A stretch of DNA of 64,000 bases from Erwinia pyri (lineage in GTDB: Bacteria > Pseudomonadota > Gammaproteobacteria > Enterobacterales > Enterobacteriaceae): the NCBI RefSeq assembly GCF_030758455.1, contig NZ_CP132353.1, positions 186,001 through 250,000 on the forward strand, given 5' to 3'. The position numbers and the translations under genes are program-made. The notes under the pieces were generated by a model, which searched no databases, had not been told where the DNA came from, and saw only the letters and a list, made by a program, of their open reading frames with translations. This document shows, piece after piece, positions 51,701 to 59,693 of this stretch; position 1 is the first letter of the stretch; each line of letters opens with the position of its first letter.

Positions 51701-54289
51701 CCGGTGACCTACGCCATTGAGTGTGCCAAAGCGACGTTTGATGCCGCCGTAGCCAATGGCGACCGGACCTCCGCCTGCCTGGCTCTGCGGCATCTGGTGA
51801 TGAACTACCTGACGCGTGGCGATCACCTTGAAGGGGTGCAGACCTCGATCGATCGGGGGCTGGCTTTTGTTCGCAAAGCGCAGTATCACGACGTAGAGGT
51901 GATTTTGCAGATGCAGCGGGACTATGTCTGTTTCCTGCGTAATCCCACCGAGCAGCCCTTTTCAGGAAAAGGATTTAACGCGCCTGCTTTGCAGCATTAC
52001 GCGCCGGGAAGCGCCGCAGATCCCATTATCCTGATGCAGTTCTGGTGCTGGGTTTATAAAGGGATGGCCGCTTTTTTTGCCGGAGAGTATCACTGTGCTA
52101 GCCACTGTTTTGAGCAGGCCGCTCCGCTGACGGAAAATATTCCGGGCCATATCCACAAGCTGGATTTTCACTTCTACAGCGCGCTGGCCTGCACGCTAAC
52201 CCTGACGCCGGAGAGCTGGAGCGCCGACGACCGGCAAAAAGTCAGCCGCCATTATGACAAAATCCTCACCTGGTCGGTGGAGAATGCCAAAACCTTTGCC
52301 GACAAAGCGGCGCTGGTTCAGGCTGAAATTCTGCGTCTGGAGGGGAATGTGGCGCGTGCTGCTGAGCAGTATGAAGTGGCGATAGCGCTGTCACGCGAAG
52401 GGCAATTTACCCATATCAACGCGCTGGCGCACGAGCTGGCGGCCAGCTTCGCCTCCTGCTGTGGCCTCTCTGTCGCCGCAGACGCCTATATGAAAGGGGC
52501 GATCGCCGGCTGGGAGCGCTGGGGAGCAAAAGCGAAAGTTCGCCAGCTTGAACTGCGCCATCCGGCGCTGATCCCGCCTGCCACCCATTCGCCGTTTAAT
52601 ACGGTCTCCTTTGATCAGAGTGCTGCCATCGGCGATTTGCAAAGCGTGGTGACCGCCGTGCGTGCGCTGACGGAGGAGATTAATCTGGACCGGCTCATTA
52701 ATATTCTGATGATGATGCTACTGGAAAGAGCTGGGGCGCAGCATTGTCTGCTGATACGGTTACTTGATGGCACGGTGCCGGAAATTGAAGCGAGAGCAGA
52801 AACCACCGCAGAGGGTATTCGGGTAAAGATGGTGAAAGAGACGCCTGTTGCCACAGACCTGCCGCTCTCGGTGCTCACTGCCGTTATCCGCACCGGACAG
52901 GAAATCCGTACCGTTAAGCCTGAAATTTTCAGCCCCTTCAGTCAGGACCCCTATCTGGTTGCTTCCGGCGCGGCAGTGATGTGCGTACCGATGTTCAGGC
53001 AGGCGCAGATGGTGGGGGTACTCTATCTGGAAAATCGTTTGATGCCTGACGTCTTCACTGCGGAGCATTCCAGAATTGTATCCATGCTCGGCGCGCAGGC
53101 GGCGGTATCGCTGGAAACTGTCAGGCTTTACGCTGAACTGCTGGAGGAGAACAAACAGCGCAGGCGCGTAGAGAAACAGCTGCGGGCCAGCCAGACTTCG
53201 CTGATGCTGGGCGAAAAGATCAGTCATACCGGCACCTGGCACTGGCATCTGGAAAAGGACCTGATGCTGGTCTCTGATGAGTACCGGCATATTCTGGGGC
53301 TGCCCGACGATCTGACGGCGTTTTCCATGGCTGACTTCCTGACGCGGGTGCATCCCGACGATCATCCCTGTATCCATGCGCTGGTGGAGGAGAGCGTGCG
53401 CAACGGCGTCAGCATGCAGGCGGAGTTCAGGATCCTCAGGCCGGGCGGAGAGTGCCGTTACATCAAGGGAATCGGCGATCCCGTGGAAAGCTGGCCGGAG
53501 GCTGAAGAGTATTTTGGCACCATTACCGATATCACCGAGCAACGTCATTCTGAAGATGCGGCACGCCTGGCGCAGGCCGATCTGGCTCGCGTCTCCCGGG
53601 CCACTACCGTGGGGCAGCTGACCGCCTCGATTGCCCATGAAATCAATCAGCCGCTGATGTCGATAGTGGCCAATGCCGGGGCAAGCCTGCGTTGGCTGAA
53701 AAAGGATCCCGTGCATCTGGATAAAGCCTGCAGCAGCCTGGATGAGATACTCAGTGAAGGAAAACGCGCCGGAGAGATCATCTGTGGACTACAGGCGTTG
53801 ACCCGCAAGCACGATCCTGTCTTTTCCCACGCTAACCTGCATCTGATTGCCCGCGATATTCTGTCGCTTTCCCGTATGGAGCTGGAGAGAAGGGGGATTT
53901 CGCTGGAGCTTAACCTGACCGCCACCCATCCGGAGATATTCTGTGACCGCGTTCAGATCCAGCAGGTGCTGCTTAATCTGGTGGTGAACGCCATAGAGGC
54001 GATGAGCGAAAACGCAGAGCGCTCCCGTGTTCTGACTTTTGCCTCTTCCAATCCCACGCCGGAAACGCTGCTGTTTGAAGTGCGCGATACCGGCACAGGC
54101 CTCAGTGAAGAGGTGCAGCATCGCCTGTTTGACTCTTTCTATACCACCAAGAAAGAGGGGATGGGCATGGGGCTGACCATCTGCAGCGAGATTATCAAAA
54201 AACATGCGGGTGAGCTGAAGGCGAAAAACAGGCCCGGATCGGGCAGCGTTTTCTGGTTTACGCTGCCTGCCGAGCCGCTGGCGGAGTGA
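48719..54289 (+). CDS. Kinase-like/AAA-ATPase/GAF/PAS/histidine kinase hybrid
   Basis: An 1856-residue cytoplasmic signalling protein. (1) Ser/Thr-kinase-like domain, residues 20-285, with HGDIKPAN (D142) and SDLYSFGMVLYELLTG, but DFG is replaced by G160-F-G. (2) AAA/STAND ATPase, Walker A GAPGSGKS (K349), Walker B LVILIDDLHWAD. (3) Helical-repeat region to about 1280. (4) GAF, about 1310-1470. (5) PAS, about 1500-1610. (6) Histidine kinase with H1640 in SIAHEINQPL, N-box LLNLVVNAIEAM and GMGMGLTICSEI. The architecture is known as a trifunctional kinase/ATP-binding/histidine kinase. It is coupled to the receiver gene and convergent with a FixJ-like regulator gene. Confidence 0.92.
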   Translation: MSTTPLALWGSESYEFTLPEEFIVTPLVQAGQAEWLFCQDPSGGESWMLATAAGDDGVFPVTQLLKNEFLLREDLSPKWAIKPVAHTLYQGKYALVYPAFCYRTLADSLRQTPHSLSDFLTNAVMMCSALSQMHQQGIVHGDIKPANFFRHEEGTFRLGGFGLAWLQTGALLPTRLPTTGGTLAYMSPEHTSRTAHPVTSQSDLYSFGMVLYELLTGKLPFGTPEGNHAEWVHHHIASQAPSPHLLRADVPVALSALILRLLAKSPDKRYQTAEGVLADLRRCLSTLTPQGDIGTFTPGLQDTRQNGFGSEKLYTDHPQAAEILQAFNKVSSSGTHSLVIISGAPGSGKSALIASSLKKLQQKNVLLTMVKADRHSPVLPYGVLIAAFRSLALNLLGLAASDVARWRTHFTRLLGDYAGLAVHFIPELGVLLNRKARLPTDASSLDARDQFNNMASSMIKALANPGRPLVILIDDLHWADQASLQLLQHLLSLDEAIPLMMVVAHRELTSLPCPLIAAHLTRFRASVSSSVDISPDPLSVKKIAGWLAGLFHLRPVQANDLAQVIREKSGGNPLFTSEFVRQAVQDRLISQPNASGRWHYDLEAIKACHYTENVANRVLQQLETIPAKTRALLGHVACLGGSGELLLSATVLNLSLERLKTDLAPAVAAQLITLTAHTFAFTHDRVQEAALNLIPGAEKDALHFRAANRLVALAAGEANNDSLFRAIYHIACVQNVALIRPEAARYRALILLATRQAKNTGDYLFALRFLQTAHLLGEQMPPEERFTFLLEEAECEFLLGNLSVALGLCERVLHAPGKLTDKAVAACLLAEIHMRQSDNQLALETAIAWLAVFGIHLNRFPHKEECDAARVTLKAQVGNNPYTRFRSLPLMASRETEAVMNLMASASMFAAFVSPRLHFMIICKMLHLTLDHGITGASTFALSWYGVLCGDHYDEYSRGFASTLLARELVYQHDFTSFKARTLLPLDQVGIWTMPVTYAIECAKATFDAAVANGDRTSACLALRHLVMNYLTRGDHLEGVQTSIDRGLAFVRKAQYHDVEVILQMQRDYVCFLRNPTEQPFSGKGFNAPALQHYAPGSAADPIILMQFWCWVYKGMAAFFAGEYHCASHCFEQAAPLTENIPGHIHKLDFHFYSALACTLTLTPESWSADDRQKVSRHYDKILTWSVENAKTFADKAALVQAEILRLEGNVARAAEQYEVAIALSREGQFTHINALAHELAASFASCCGLSVAADAYMKGAIAGWERWGAKAKVRQLELRHPALIPPATHSPFNTVSFDQSAAIGDLQSVVTAVRALTEEINLDRLINILMMMLLERAGAQHCLLIRLLDGTVPEIEARAETTAEGIRVKMVKETPVATDLPLSVLTAVIRTGQEIRTVKPEIFSPFSQDPYLVASGAAVMCVPMFRQAQMVGVLYLENRLMPDVFTAEHSRIVSMLGAQAAVSLETVRLYAELLEENKQRRRVEKQLRASQTSLMLGEKISHTGTWHWHLEKDLMLVSDEYRHILGLPDDLTAFSMADFLTRVHPDDHPCIHALVEESVRNGVSMQAEFRILRPGGECRYIKGIGDPVESWPEAEEYFGTITDITEQRHSEDAARLAQADLARVSRATTVGQLTASIAHEINQPLMSIVANAGASLRWLKKDPVHLDKACSSLDEILSEGKRAGEIICGLQALTRKHDPVFSHANLHLIARDILSLSRMELERRGISLELNLTATHPEIFCDRVQIQQVLLNLVVNAIEAMSENAERSRVLTFASSNPTPETLLFEVRDTGTGLSEEVQHRLFDSFYTTKKEGMGMGLTICSEIIKKHAGELKAKNRPGSGSVFWFTLPAEPLAE

Positions 54290-54295
54290 GTTTGC

Positions 54296-54323
54296 GCTGT
54301 CAGCGTCGTCTGATGCTGACAGC
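54296..54323. terminator. Hairpin between convergent signalling genes
   Basis: GCTGTCAGC (54296-54304) and GCTGACAGC (54315-54323) form a 9-bp stem with a 10-base loop in the 37-base gap between the hybrid kinase and the FixJ-like gene. It may serve both transcripts; no T tract is present. Confidence 0.55.
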
Positions 54324-54326
54324 CGA

Positions 54327-54947
54327 TCAGCGCGAGCGGGAAATCATGAGGTTCAGCCTGTCGGCAATTCTTACCAGGTCAGATAACGAGCGGACTTTCA
54401 TCTTCTCCATTACCCTGCGCTTATGCACTTTGGCGGTAATCTCGCTGATGCCCATCTCTGCGGCAATCTGTTTATTGAGCAGCCCACCGATCGCCAGCAG
54501 CATCACCTCACTCTCTCTGGGCGTCAGCGACTGATGCCGGGTGGTCATCTCCAGTTTATCGGAGGAGACCTCAAGGTTCTCTTCAGAGATTTGAATAGCT
54601 TCCGAAACCGCCTGCAGGAGTTTTTCTGGCTCTGCGGGCTTGGTCAGAAACTCGTAAGCCCCCGCCTTCATCGCCTTGACTGTCACCGGAATCGAGCCAA
54701 ATCCGGTTAAAAATATGGTAGGAATCGAATAACCGCGCGCTGCCAGCGCCTGGGTCACGTCAAAACCGTCTGCGCCCGGCATATTAATATCGAGGATCAG
54801 GCAGCAGGGCTGCTGGTAAGCCGGATGGGCAAGAAAGCACTGGGGAGATGAGAAGGGTACAACGACATAACTTTCTGAACTCAGCAGGTTGCTGAGTGCG
54901 GCGATTACGGATTCGTCATCATCCACTACATACACAATGTGAGTCAT
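54327..54947 (-). CDS. FixJ/NarL-type response regulator
   Basis: A 206-residue regulator: receiver domain at residues 1-120 (acidic pocket DDD9-11, phosphoacceptor D53 in LILDINMPG, Lys in LTKPAEPE) and a LuxR-type helix-turn-helix at residues 140-200 (LTPRESEVMLLAIGGLLNKQ, AEMGISEITAKVHKRRVMEK). As the only DNA-binding output encoded beside the hybrid kinase it is the likely effector of that pathway. It is transcribed from the 304-base gap shared with kdp. Confidence 0.9.
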   Translation of the reverse strand: MTHIVYVVDDDESVIAALSNLLSSESYVVVPFSSPQCFLAHPAYQQPCCLILDINMPGADGFDVTQALAARGYSIPTIFLTGFGSIPVTVKAMKAGAYEFLTKPAEPEKLLQAVSEAIQISEENLEVSSDKLEMTTRHQSLTPRESEVMLLAIGGLLNKQIAAEMGISEITAKVHKRRVMEKMKVRSLSDLVRIADRLNLMISRSR

Positions 54948-55066
54948 AATGAGTCTCGTCTCCAGCCTGTGGTCAGCGCGTCGCGTTCGCAGCAGTGTAA
55001 ACGGTTACATTGCACGGTATGAAGCGGGTTAACAGGAGCAGGGCATAACAGGGATAACAGATATTA

Positions 55067-55081
55067 TCATAATAATTATCA
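55067..55081. promoter_or_regulatory. Fur-box-like sequence between fixJ-like gene and kdpF
   Basis: On the minus strand TGATAATTATTATGA matches the 7-1-7 Fur motif TGATAATNATTATCA at 13 of 14 defined positions. It is 120 bases from the FixJ-like start and 170 from kdpF. The match could arise by chance in this AT-rich patch, but it is much better than the site before the TonB receptor gene. Confidence 0.45.
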
Positions 55082-55152
55082 TTAGCAGCAACTATCCCAA
55101 CAATCAAAAACAAATGGCTAACTCATTGAGTGTTAATGTTTCATCCCGGCCA

Positions 55153-55171
55153 TTTTTATACAATTTTTACA
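55153..55171 (+). promoter_or_regulatory. KdpE operator of the kdp promoter
   Basis: TTTTTATACAATTTTTACA closely resembles the E. coli KdpE site as I recall it (TTTTTATACTTTTTTTACA), and the C-rich segment that follows (GCCCACCCCCGC) also corresponds. It lies 81-99 bases before kdpF, the right distance for activation at low potassium. Confidence 0.75.
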
Positions 55172-55251
55172 GCCCACCCCCGCATTTTTACATCAACTTT
55201 GCAGTGAACCCGCAACAATAACGCCATCTGAAAGCGCCCCGGAGGTGTGTT

Positions 55252-55341
55252 GTGAGTATCGCCCTGCTAACCAGCATTGTGCTGGTGTTCCTGTTACTGA
55301 TCTACCTGGTCTGTGCACTGATAAATGCGGAGGAGTTCTGA
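55252..55341 (+). CDS. kdpF: KdpF, small subunit of the potassium pump
   Basis: A 29-residue single-helix membrane protein ([20 protein letters not shown], then CALINAEEF). GTG 55252 follows GGAGGTGTGTT. Its TGA overlaps the kdpA start (TGATG), as in E. coli. KdpF stabilises the KdpABC complex in the inner membrane. Confidence 0.93.
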   Translation: MSIALLTSIVLVFLLLIYLVCALINAEEF

Positions 55342-57026
55342 TGGCCGCCAGCGCATTTCTTCTGATCGCCACTTACCTGCTGCTGCTGATGCTGCTGGCC
55401 CGTCCGCTGGGAGCCGGGCTGGTCCGCCTGATTGAAGAGCAGCCCTTACCCGGATTCGCCCGCTTTGAGCGCCTGCTCTGGCAGGTCAGCGGCGTGGAGA
55501 GCCAGCCGATGGCGTGGCGGCGCTATCTGCTGGCGATCCTGCTGTTCAATCTGCTTGGCTTTGTGCTGCTGATGAGCCTGCTGATGGCGCAGGGAAGCCT
55601 GCCGCTAAATCCACAGCAGCTTCCCGGCCTGAAGTGGGATCTGGCGCTGAATACCGCCGTCAGCTTTGTCACCAACACCAACTGGCAGGCTTATGCCGGT
55701 GAGAGCACGCTCAGCTACTTCAGCCAGATGGCGGGGCTGACGGTGCAAAACTTCCTCTCCGCCGCTACCGGCATTGCCGTGGCGTTTGCGCTGATCCGGG
55801 GCTTTGCTAATCGCTCTCTGGGGACGCTGGGCAACGCATGGCGGGATCTTACCCGTATTACGCTCTACCTGCTGCTGCCGCTCTCGCTGGTGATTGCCCT
55901 GTTCTTTGTCAGTCAGGGAACCCTGCAAAACCTCAACGGCTACCTTGATCTGACCACGCTGGAAGGGGCCAGACAGACGCTGCCGATGGGGCCGGTGGCT
56001 TCTCAGGAAGCGATCAAGATGCTGGGTACTAACGGCGGCGGCTTCTTTAACGTTAACTCGGCGCATCCGTTTGAAAACCCCACCGCCCTGAGCAATTTTG
56101 TGCAAATGCTGGCGATCTTTCTAATCCCCGCCGCGCTCTGCTTCGCTTTTGGCGAGGTGGTGAAAGAGCGACGTCAGGGCCACGCGCTGCTCTGGGCGAT
56201 GTCGCTTATGTTCCTGACGGCGGTAGCGGTGGTGATGTGGGCGGAAGTGAACGGCAACCCGCACTTCCTTGCTCTGGGTGCAGAGAGCGCCAGCAATATG
56301 GAGGGCAAGGAGACCCGCTTCGGTATCCTCAGCTCCAGCCTGTTTGCGGTGATCACCACTGCGGCATCATGCGGGGCCGTCAATGCGATGCATGACTCCT
56401 TCACCGCGCTGGGCGGCATGGTGCCGATGTGGCTGATGCAGATTGGCGAAGTGGTCTTCGGCGGCGTGGGAGCCGGGCTGTACGGCATGCTGCTGTTCGT
56501 GCTGCTGGCGGTGTTTATTGCCGGGTTGATGATCGGTCGCACCCCGGAATACCTCGGGAAAAAAATCGACGTCTGGGAGATGAAGATGACCGCGCTGGCG
56601 ATCCTGGTCACCCCCACGCTGGTGCTGCTGGGTAGCGCGCTGGCGATGATGACCGAGGCGGGACGCAGCGCGATGGCGAATCCGGGCATACACGGCTTCA
56701 GCGAGGTGCTCTATGCGCTCTCCTCTGCCGCCAACAACAACGGCAGCGCCTTTGCGGGACTGAGCGCCAACACGCCGTTCTGGAACCTGCTGCTGGCCTT
56801 CTGCATGCTGGTGGGTCGCTTCGGCATCATCATTCCGGTGCTGGCCATTGCCGGTTCGCTGGCGCAGAAAAACGTGCAGCCAGCGGGCAACGGCACGCTG
56901 CCGACGCATGGCGCGCTGTTTATCGCTCTGCTGACTGGCACCGTGCTGCTGGTGGGCGCACTGACGTTTATCCCTGCACTGGCTCTTGGGCCGGTTGCGG
57001 AACATTTGCAGATGGTCGGTCATTAA
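55341..57026 (+). CDS. kdpA: KdpA, potassium-binding subunit of the K+-transporting ATPase
   Basis: A 561-residue channel-like membrane protein. The four selectivity-filter regions are visible: [52 protein letters not shown] and [14 protein letters not shown]. It binds and passes K+ in the high-affinity pump KdpFABC. AGGAG within the kdpF end is its ribosome site, and the start overlaps the kdpF stop. Confidence 0.96.
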   Translation: MAASAFLLIATYLLLLMLLARPLGAGLVRLIEEQPLPGFARFERLLWQVSGVESQPMAWRRYLLAILLFNLLGFVLLMSLLMAQGSLPLNPQQLPGLKWDLALNTAVSFVTNTNWQAYAGESTLSYFSQMAGLTVQNFLSAATGIAVAFALIRGFANRSLGTLGNAWRDLTRITLYLLLPLSLVIALFFVSQGTLQNLNGYLDLTTLEGARQTLPMGPVASQEAIKMLGTNGGGFFNVNSAHPFENPTALSNFVQMLAIFLIPAALCFAFGEVVKERRQGHALLWAMSLMFLTAVAVVMWAEVNGNPHFLALGAESASNMEGKETRFGILSSSLFAVITTAASCGAVNAMHDSFTALGGMVPMWLMQIGEVVFGGVGAGLYGMLLFVLLAVFIAGLMIGRTPEYLGKKIDVWEMKMTALAILVTPTLVLLGSALAMMTEAGRSAMANPGIHGFSEVLYALSSAANNNGSAFAGLSANTPFWNLLLAFCMLVGRFGIIIPVLAIAGSLAQKNVQPAGNGTLPTHGALFIALLTGTVLLVGALTFIPALALGPVAEHLQMVGH

Positions 57027-57044
57027 TCGCCGGAGAGAAGAATC

Positions 57045-59093
57045 ATGAGTCGTAATCAACAGGCGCTGTTTGACGGTGCGCTGATGCGTGTCGCCCTGAG
57101 TGACGCCCTGAAAAAGATGAGCCCCCGCGTGCAGTTCCGTAACCCGGTGATGTTTGTGGTGTGGATCGGCAGCGTGCTGACCACGCTGCTGGCGCTGGCG
57201 ATGCTGGCAGGAAAAACGCCGGGTAACGCCGCCTTTACCGGCGCAATTTCGCTGTGGCTCTGGTTTACCGTGCTGTTCGCCAATTTTGCCGAAGCGCTGG
57301 CAGAAGGGCGCAGTAAGGCGCAGGCCAACAGCCTGAAAGGCATCCAGAAAACCAGCTATGCCAAAAAGATGAGCGCGGCGAAATATGGCTCCGCGCATCA
57401 GCAGGTGGCGGCAGACTCCCTGCGTAAGGGCGATGTAGTACTGGTGGAAGCGGGAGATATTATTCCCTGCGATGGAGAAGTGCTGGAGGGGGGCGCTTCG
57501 GTGGATGAAAGCGCCATTACCGGCGAGTCTGCACCGGTTATCCGTGAGTCCGGCGGCGACTTCGCCTCGGTCACCGGCGGCACGCGCATCCTGTCAGACT
57601 GGCTGGTGGTGCAGTGCAGCGTTAACCCGGGCGAAACTTTTCTCGACCGGATGATTGCTATGGTGGAAGGCGCAACCCGCCGCAAAACGCCTAATGAAAT
57701 CGCCCTGACTATTCTGCTGGTGGCGCTGACCATCGTCTTTCTGCTGGCGACCGCTACCCTCTATCCCTTTACGGTGTGGGGCGGCCATCCGGTGAGCATC
57801 ACCGTGCTGGTGGCGCTGTTGGTCTGCCTGATCCCCACCACTATTGGCGGCCTGCTCTCCGCCATTGGCGTGGCGGGAATGAGCCGCATGCTGGCGGCCA
57901 ACGTGATCGCTACCAGCGGGCGTGCCGTGGAAGCGGCAGGGGATGTGGATGTGCTGATGCTCGATAAAACCGGCACCATCACGCTGGGGAACCGGCAGGC
58001 CACCCAGTTTATGCTTGCGCCTGGCGTGACGGAGGAGCAGCTGGCCGATGCTGCCCAGCTCGCCTCGCTGGCGGATGAAACGCCGGAAGGGCGCAGTATT
58101 GTGGTGCTGGCTAAACAGAAATTTAACCTGCGCGAGCGGGATCTCAACAGCATGGGGGCGACCTTTATCCCCTTCTCGGCGCAGACGCGGATGAGCGGCG
58201 TCAACGTGCAGGGGCGCATGGTGCGCAAAGGGGCGGTGGATGCGGTCCGCCGCCATACGGAGAGCAGCGGCGGCGAGTTTCCTCTGGCGGTCAATAAACT
58301 GGTGGAAGAGGTGGCACGCGCAGGCGGAACGCCGCTGGTGGTCAGCGAAGGGGCAAAAGTGCTGGGTGTGGTGGCGCTGAAAGATATCGTGAAGGGCGGG
58401 ATCAAAGAGCGCTTTGCCGAGCTGCGCAAAATGGGTATCAAAACCATCATGATCACCGGCGACAACCCGCTGACCGCTGCCGCCATCGCTGCCGAGGCGG
58501 GCGTGGATGACTTCCTTTCAGAAGCGACGCCGGAAGCGAAGCTGGCGCTGATCCGTCAGTATCAGGCGGAAGGGCGGCTGGTGGCGATGACCGGAGACGG
58601 CACTAACGATGCCCCGGCGCTGGCGCAGGCGGACGTAGCCGTAGCGATGAATTCCGGCACCCAGGCGGCCAAAGAGGCGGGCAACATGGTGGATCTCGAT
58701 TCCAACCCGACCAAACTGCTGGAAGTGGTGCATATCGGTAAGCAGATGCTGATGACCCGTGGCTCGCTGACGACCTTCAGTATCGCCAACGACGTCGCCA
58801 AATATTTTGCCATCATCCCGGCGGCTTTTGCGGTGACTTATCCGCAGCTTAACGCGCTGAACGTGATGGGATTGCACTCGCCGGACTCCGCCATTCTGTC
58901 GGCGGTGATCTTTAACGCGCTGGTGATTGTGTTCCTGATCCCGCTGGCGTTACGCGGCGTCAGCTATCGTCCGCTGAGCGCCGCCGCGCTGCTGCGTCGC
59001 AACCTGTGGATTTACGGATTTGGTGGACTGCTGGTGCCGTTTGTCGGCATTAAGTTAATCGATATGTTGCTGACCGTGACCGGTTGGTTTTAA
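57045..59093 (+). CDS. kdpB: KdpB, P-type ATPase subunit
   Basis: A 682-residue P-type ATPase, same length as in E. coli. TGES is at about residue 159, the phosphorylation site D307 in DKTGT, the nucleotide-binding region near 395 (KGAVDAV), and the hinge [16 protein letters not shown] near 515. GGAGAG precedes the ATG. It couples ATP hydrolysis to K+ uptake by KdpA. Confidence 0.97.
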   Translation: MSRNQQALFDGALMRVALSDALKKMSPRVQFRNPVMFVVWIGSVLTTLLALAMLAGKTPGNAAFTGAISLWLWFTVLFANFAEALAEGRSKAQANSLKGIQKTSYAKKMSAAKYGSAHQQVAADSLRKGDVVLVEAGDIIPCDGEVLEGGASVDESAITGESAPVIRESGGDFASVTGGTRILSDWLVVQCSVNPGETFLDRMIAMVEGATRRKTPNEIALTILLVALTIVFLLATATLYPFTVWGGHPVSITVLVALLVCLIPTTIGGLLSAIGVAGMSRMLAANVIATSGRAVEAAGDVDVLMLDKTGTITLGNRQATQFMLAPGVTEEQLADAAQLASLADETPEGRSIVVLAKQKFNLRERDLNSMGATFIPFSAQTRMSGVNVQGRMVRKGAVDAVRRHTESSGGEFPLAVNKLVEEVARAGGTPLVVSEGAKVLGVVALKDIVKGGIKERFAELRKMGIKTIMITGDNPLTAAAIAAEAGVDDFLSEATPEAKLALIRQYQAEGRLVAMTGDGTNDAPALAQADVAVAMNSGTQAAKEAGNMVDLDSNPTKLLEVVHIGKQMLMTRGSLTTFSIANDVAKYFAIIPAAFAVTYPQLNALNVMGLHSPDSAILSAVIFNALVIVFLIPLALRGVSYRPLSAAALLRRNLWIYGFGGLLVPFVGIKLIDMLLTVTGWF

Positions 59094-59104
59094 GGAGTAT
59101 TATC

Positions 59105-59674
59105 ATGAGTCAATTACGCCCTGCGGTGATTTTACTGCTGTTACTCACGCTGATCACCGGACTGCTTTATCCTTTACTCACCACGCTGCTGGCGCAGTGG
59201 TGGTTTCCGCTGCAGGCGAACGGTTCTTTGCTACAAAAGGAGGGGAAAGTGCAGGGATCGGCGCTGATTGGACAGGATTTTTCCTCGCCCGACTATTTTT
59301 GGGGGCGTCCTTCCGCTACCGCCCCGTCGCCCTACAATCCGGCGGCTTCATCAGGAAGTAACCTGGCTGGCAGCAATCCGGCGCTGGATGAGGCGGTAAA
59401 GCAGCGGATAGCCGCCTTACGCCAGGCCAATCCGCAGGCAGACACGGCAGTGCCGGTCGACCTGGTGACCGCTTCCGGCAGCGGGCTTGACCCGCAAATC
59501 TCTCCTGAAGCCGCTTACTGGCAGGCCGCCCGCGTGGCGGCAGCCAGAAAGATCCCGGCCGAAGAGGTGAAGCGACTGATAGAAGAGAACACCACTGTGC
59601 CGTTCCCCGGATTTATTGGCGAGCCAGGCGTGAACGTACTGAAACTGAACCTGGCGCTGGATGCCGTGCAATAA
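59105..59674 (+). CDS. kdpC: KdpC subunit of the K+-transporting ATPase
   Basis: A 189-residue protein with one N-terminal membrane helix ([20 protein letters not shown]) and a periplasmic domain ([56 protein letters not shown]). AAGGAG precedes ATG 59105; an upstream frame to 59084 overlaps kdpB and is not favoured. It stabilises the pump and its ATP binding. Confidence 0.95.
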   Translation: MSQLRPAVILLLLLTLITGLLYPLLTTLLAQWWFPLQANGSLLQKEGKVQGSALIGQDFSSPDYFWGRPSATAPSPYNPAASSGSNLAGSNPALDEAVKQRIAALRQANPQADTAVPVDLVTASGSGLDPQISPEAAYWQAARVAAARKIPAEEVKRLIEENTTVPFPGFIGEPGVNVLKLNLALDAVQ

Positions 59675-59693
59675 GCTGAGGAGTAAAGTGCGC

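Noticed and set aside
52760..53716. A 318-codon minus-strand frame inside the giant hybrid kinase gene
   Set aside because: Antisense to intact GAF, PAS and histidine kinase domains; typical shadow frame.
56367..57398. A 343-codon minus-strand frame across kdpA and kdpB
   Set aside because: Antisense to two highly conserved genes; His/Gln/Arg-rich translation typical of a shadow.
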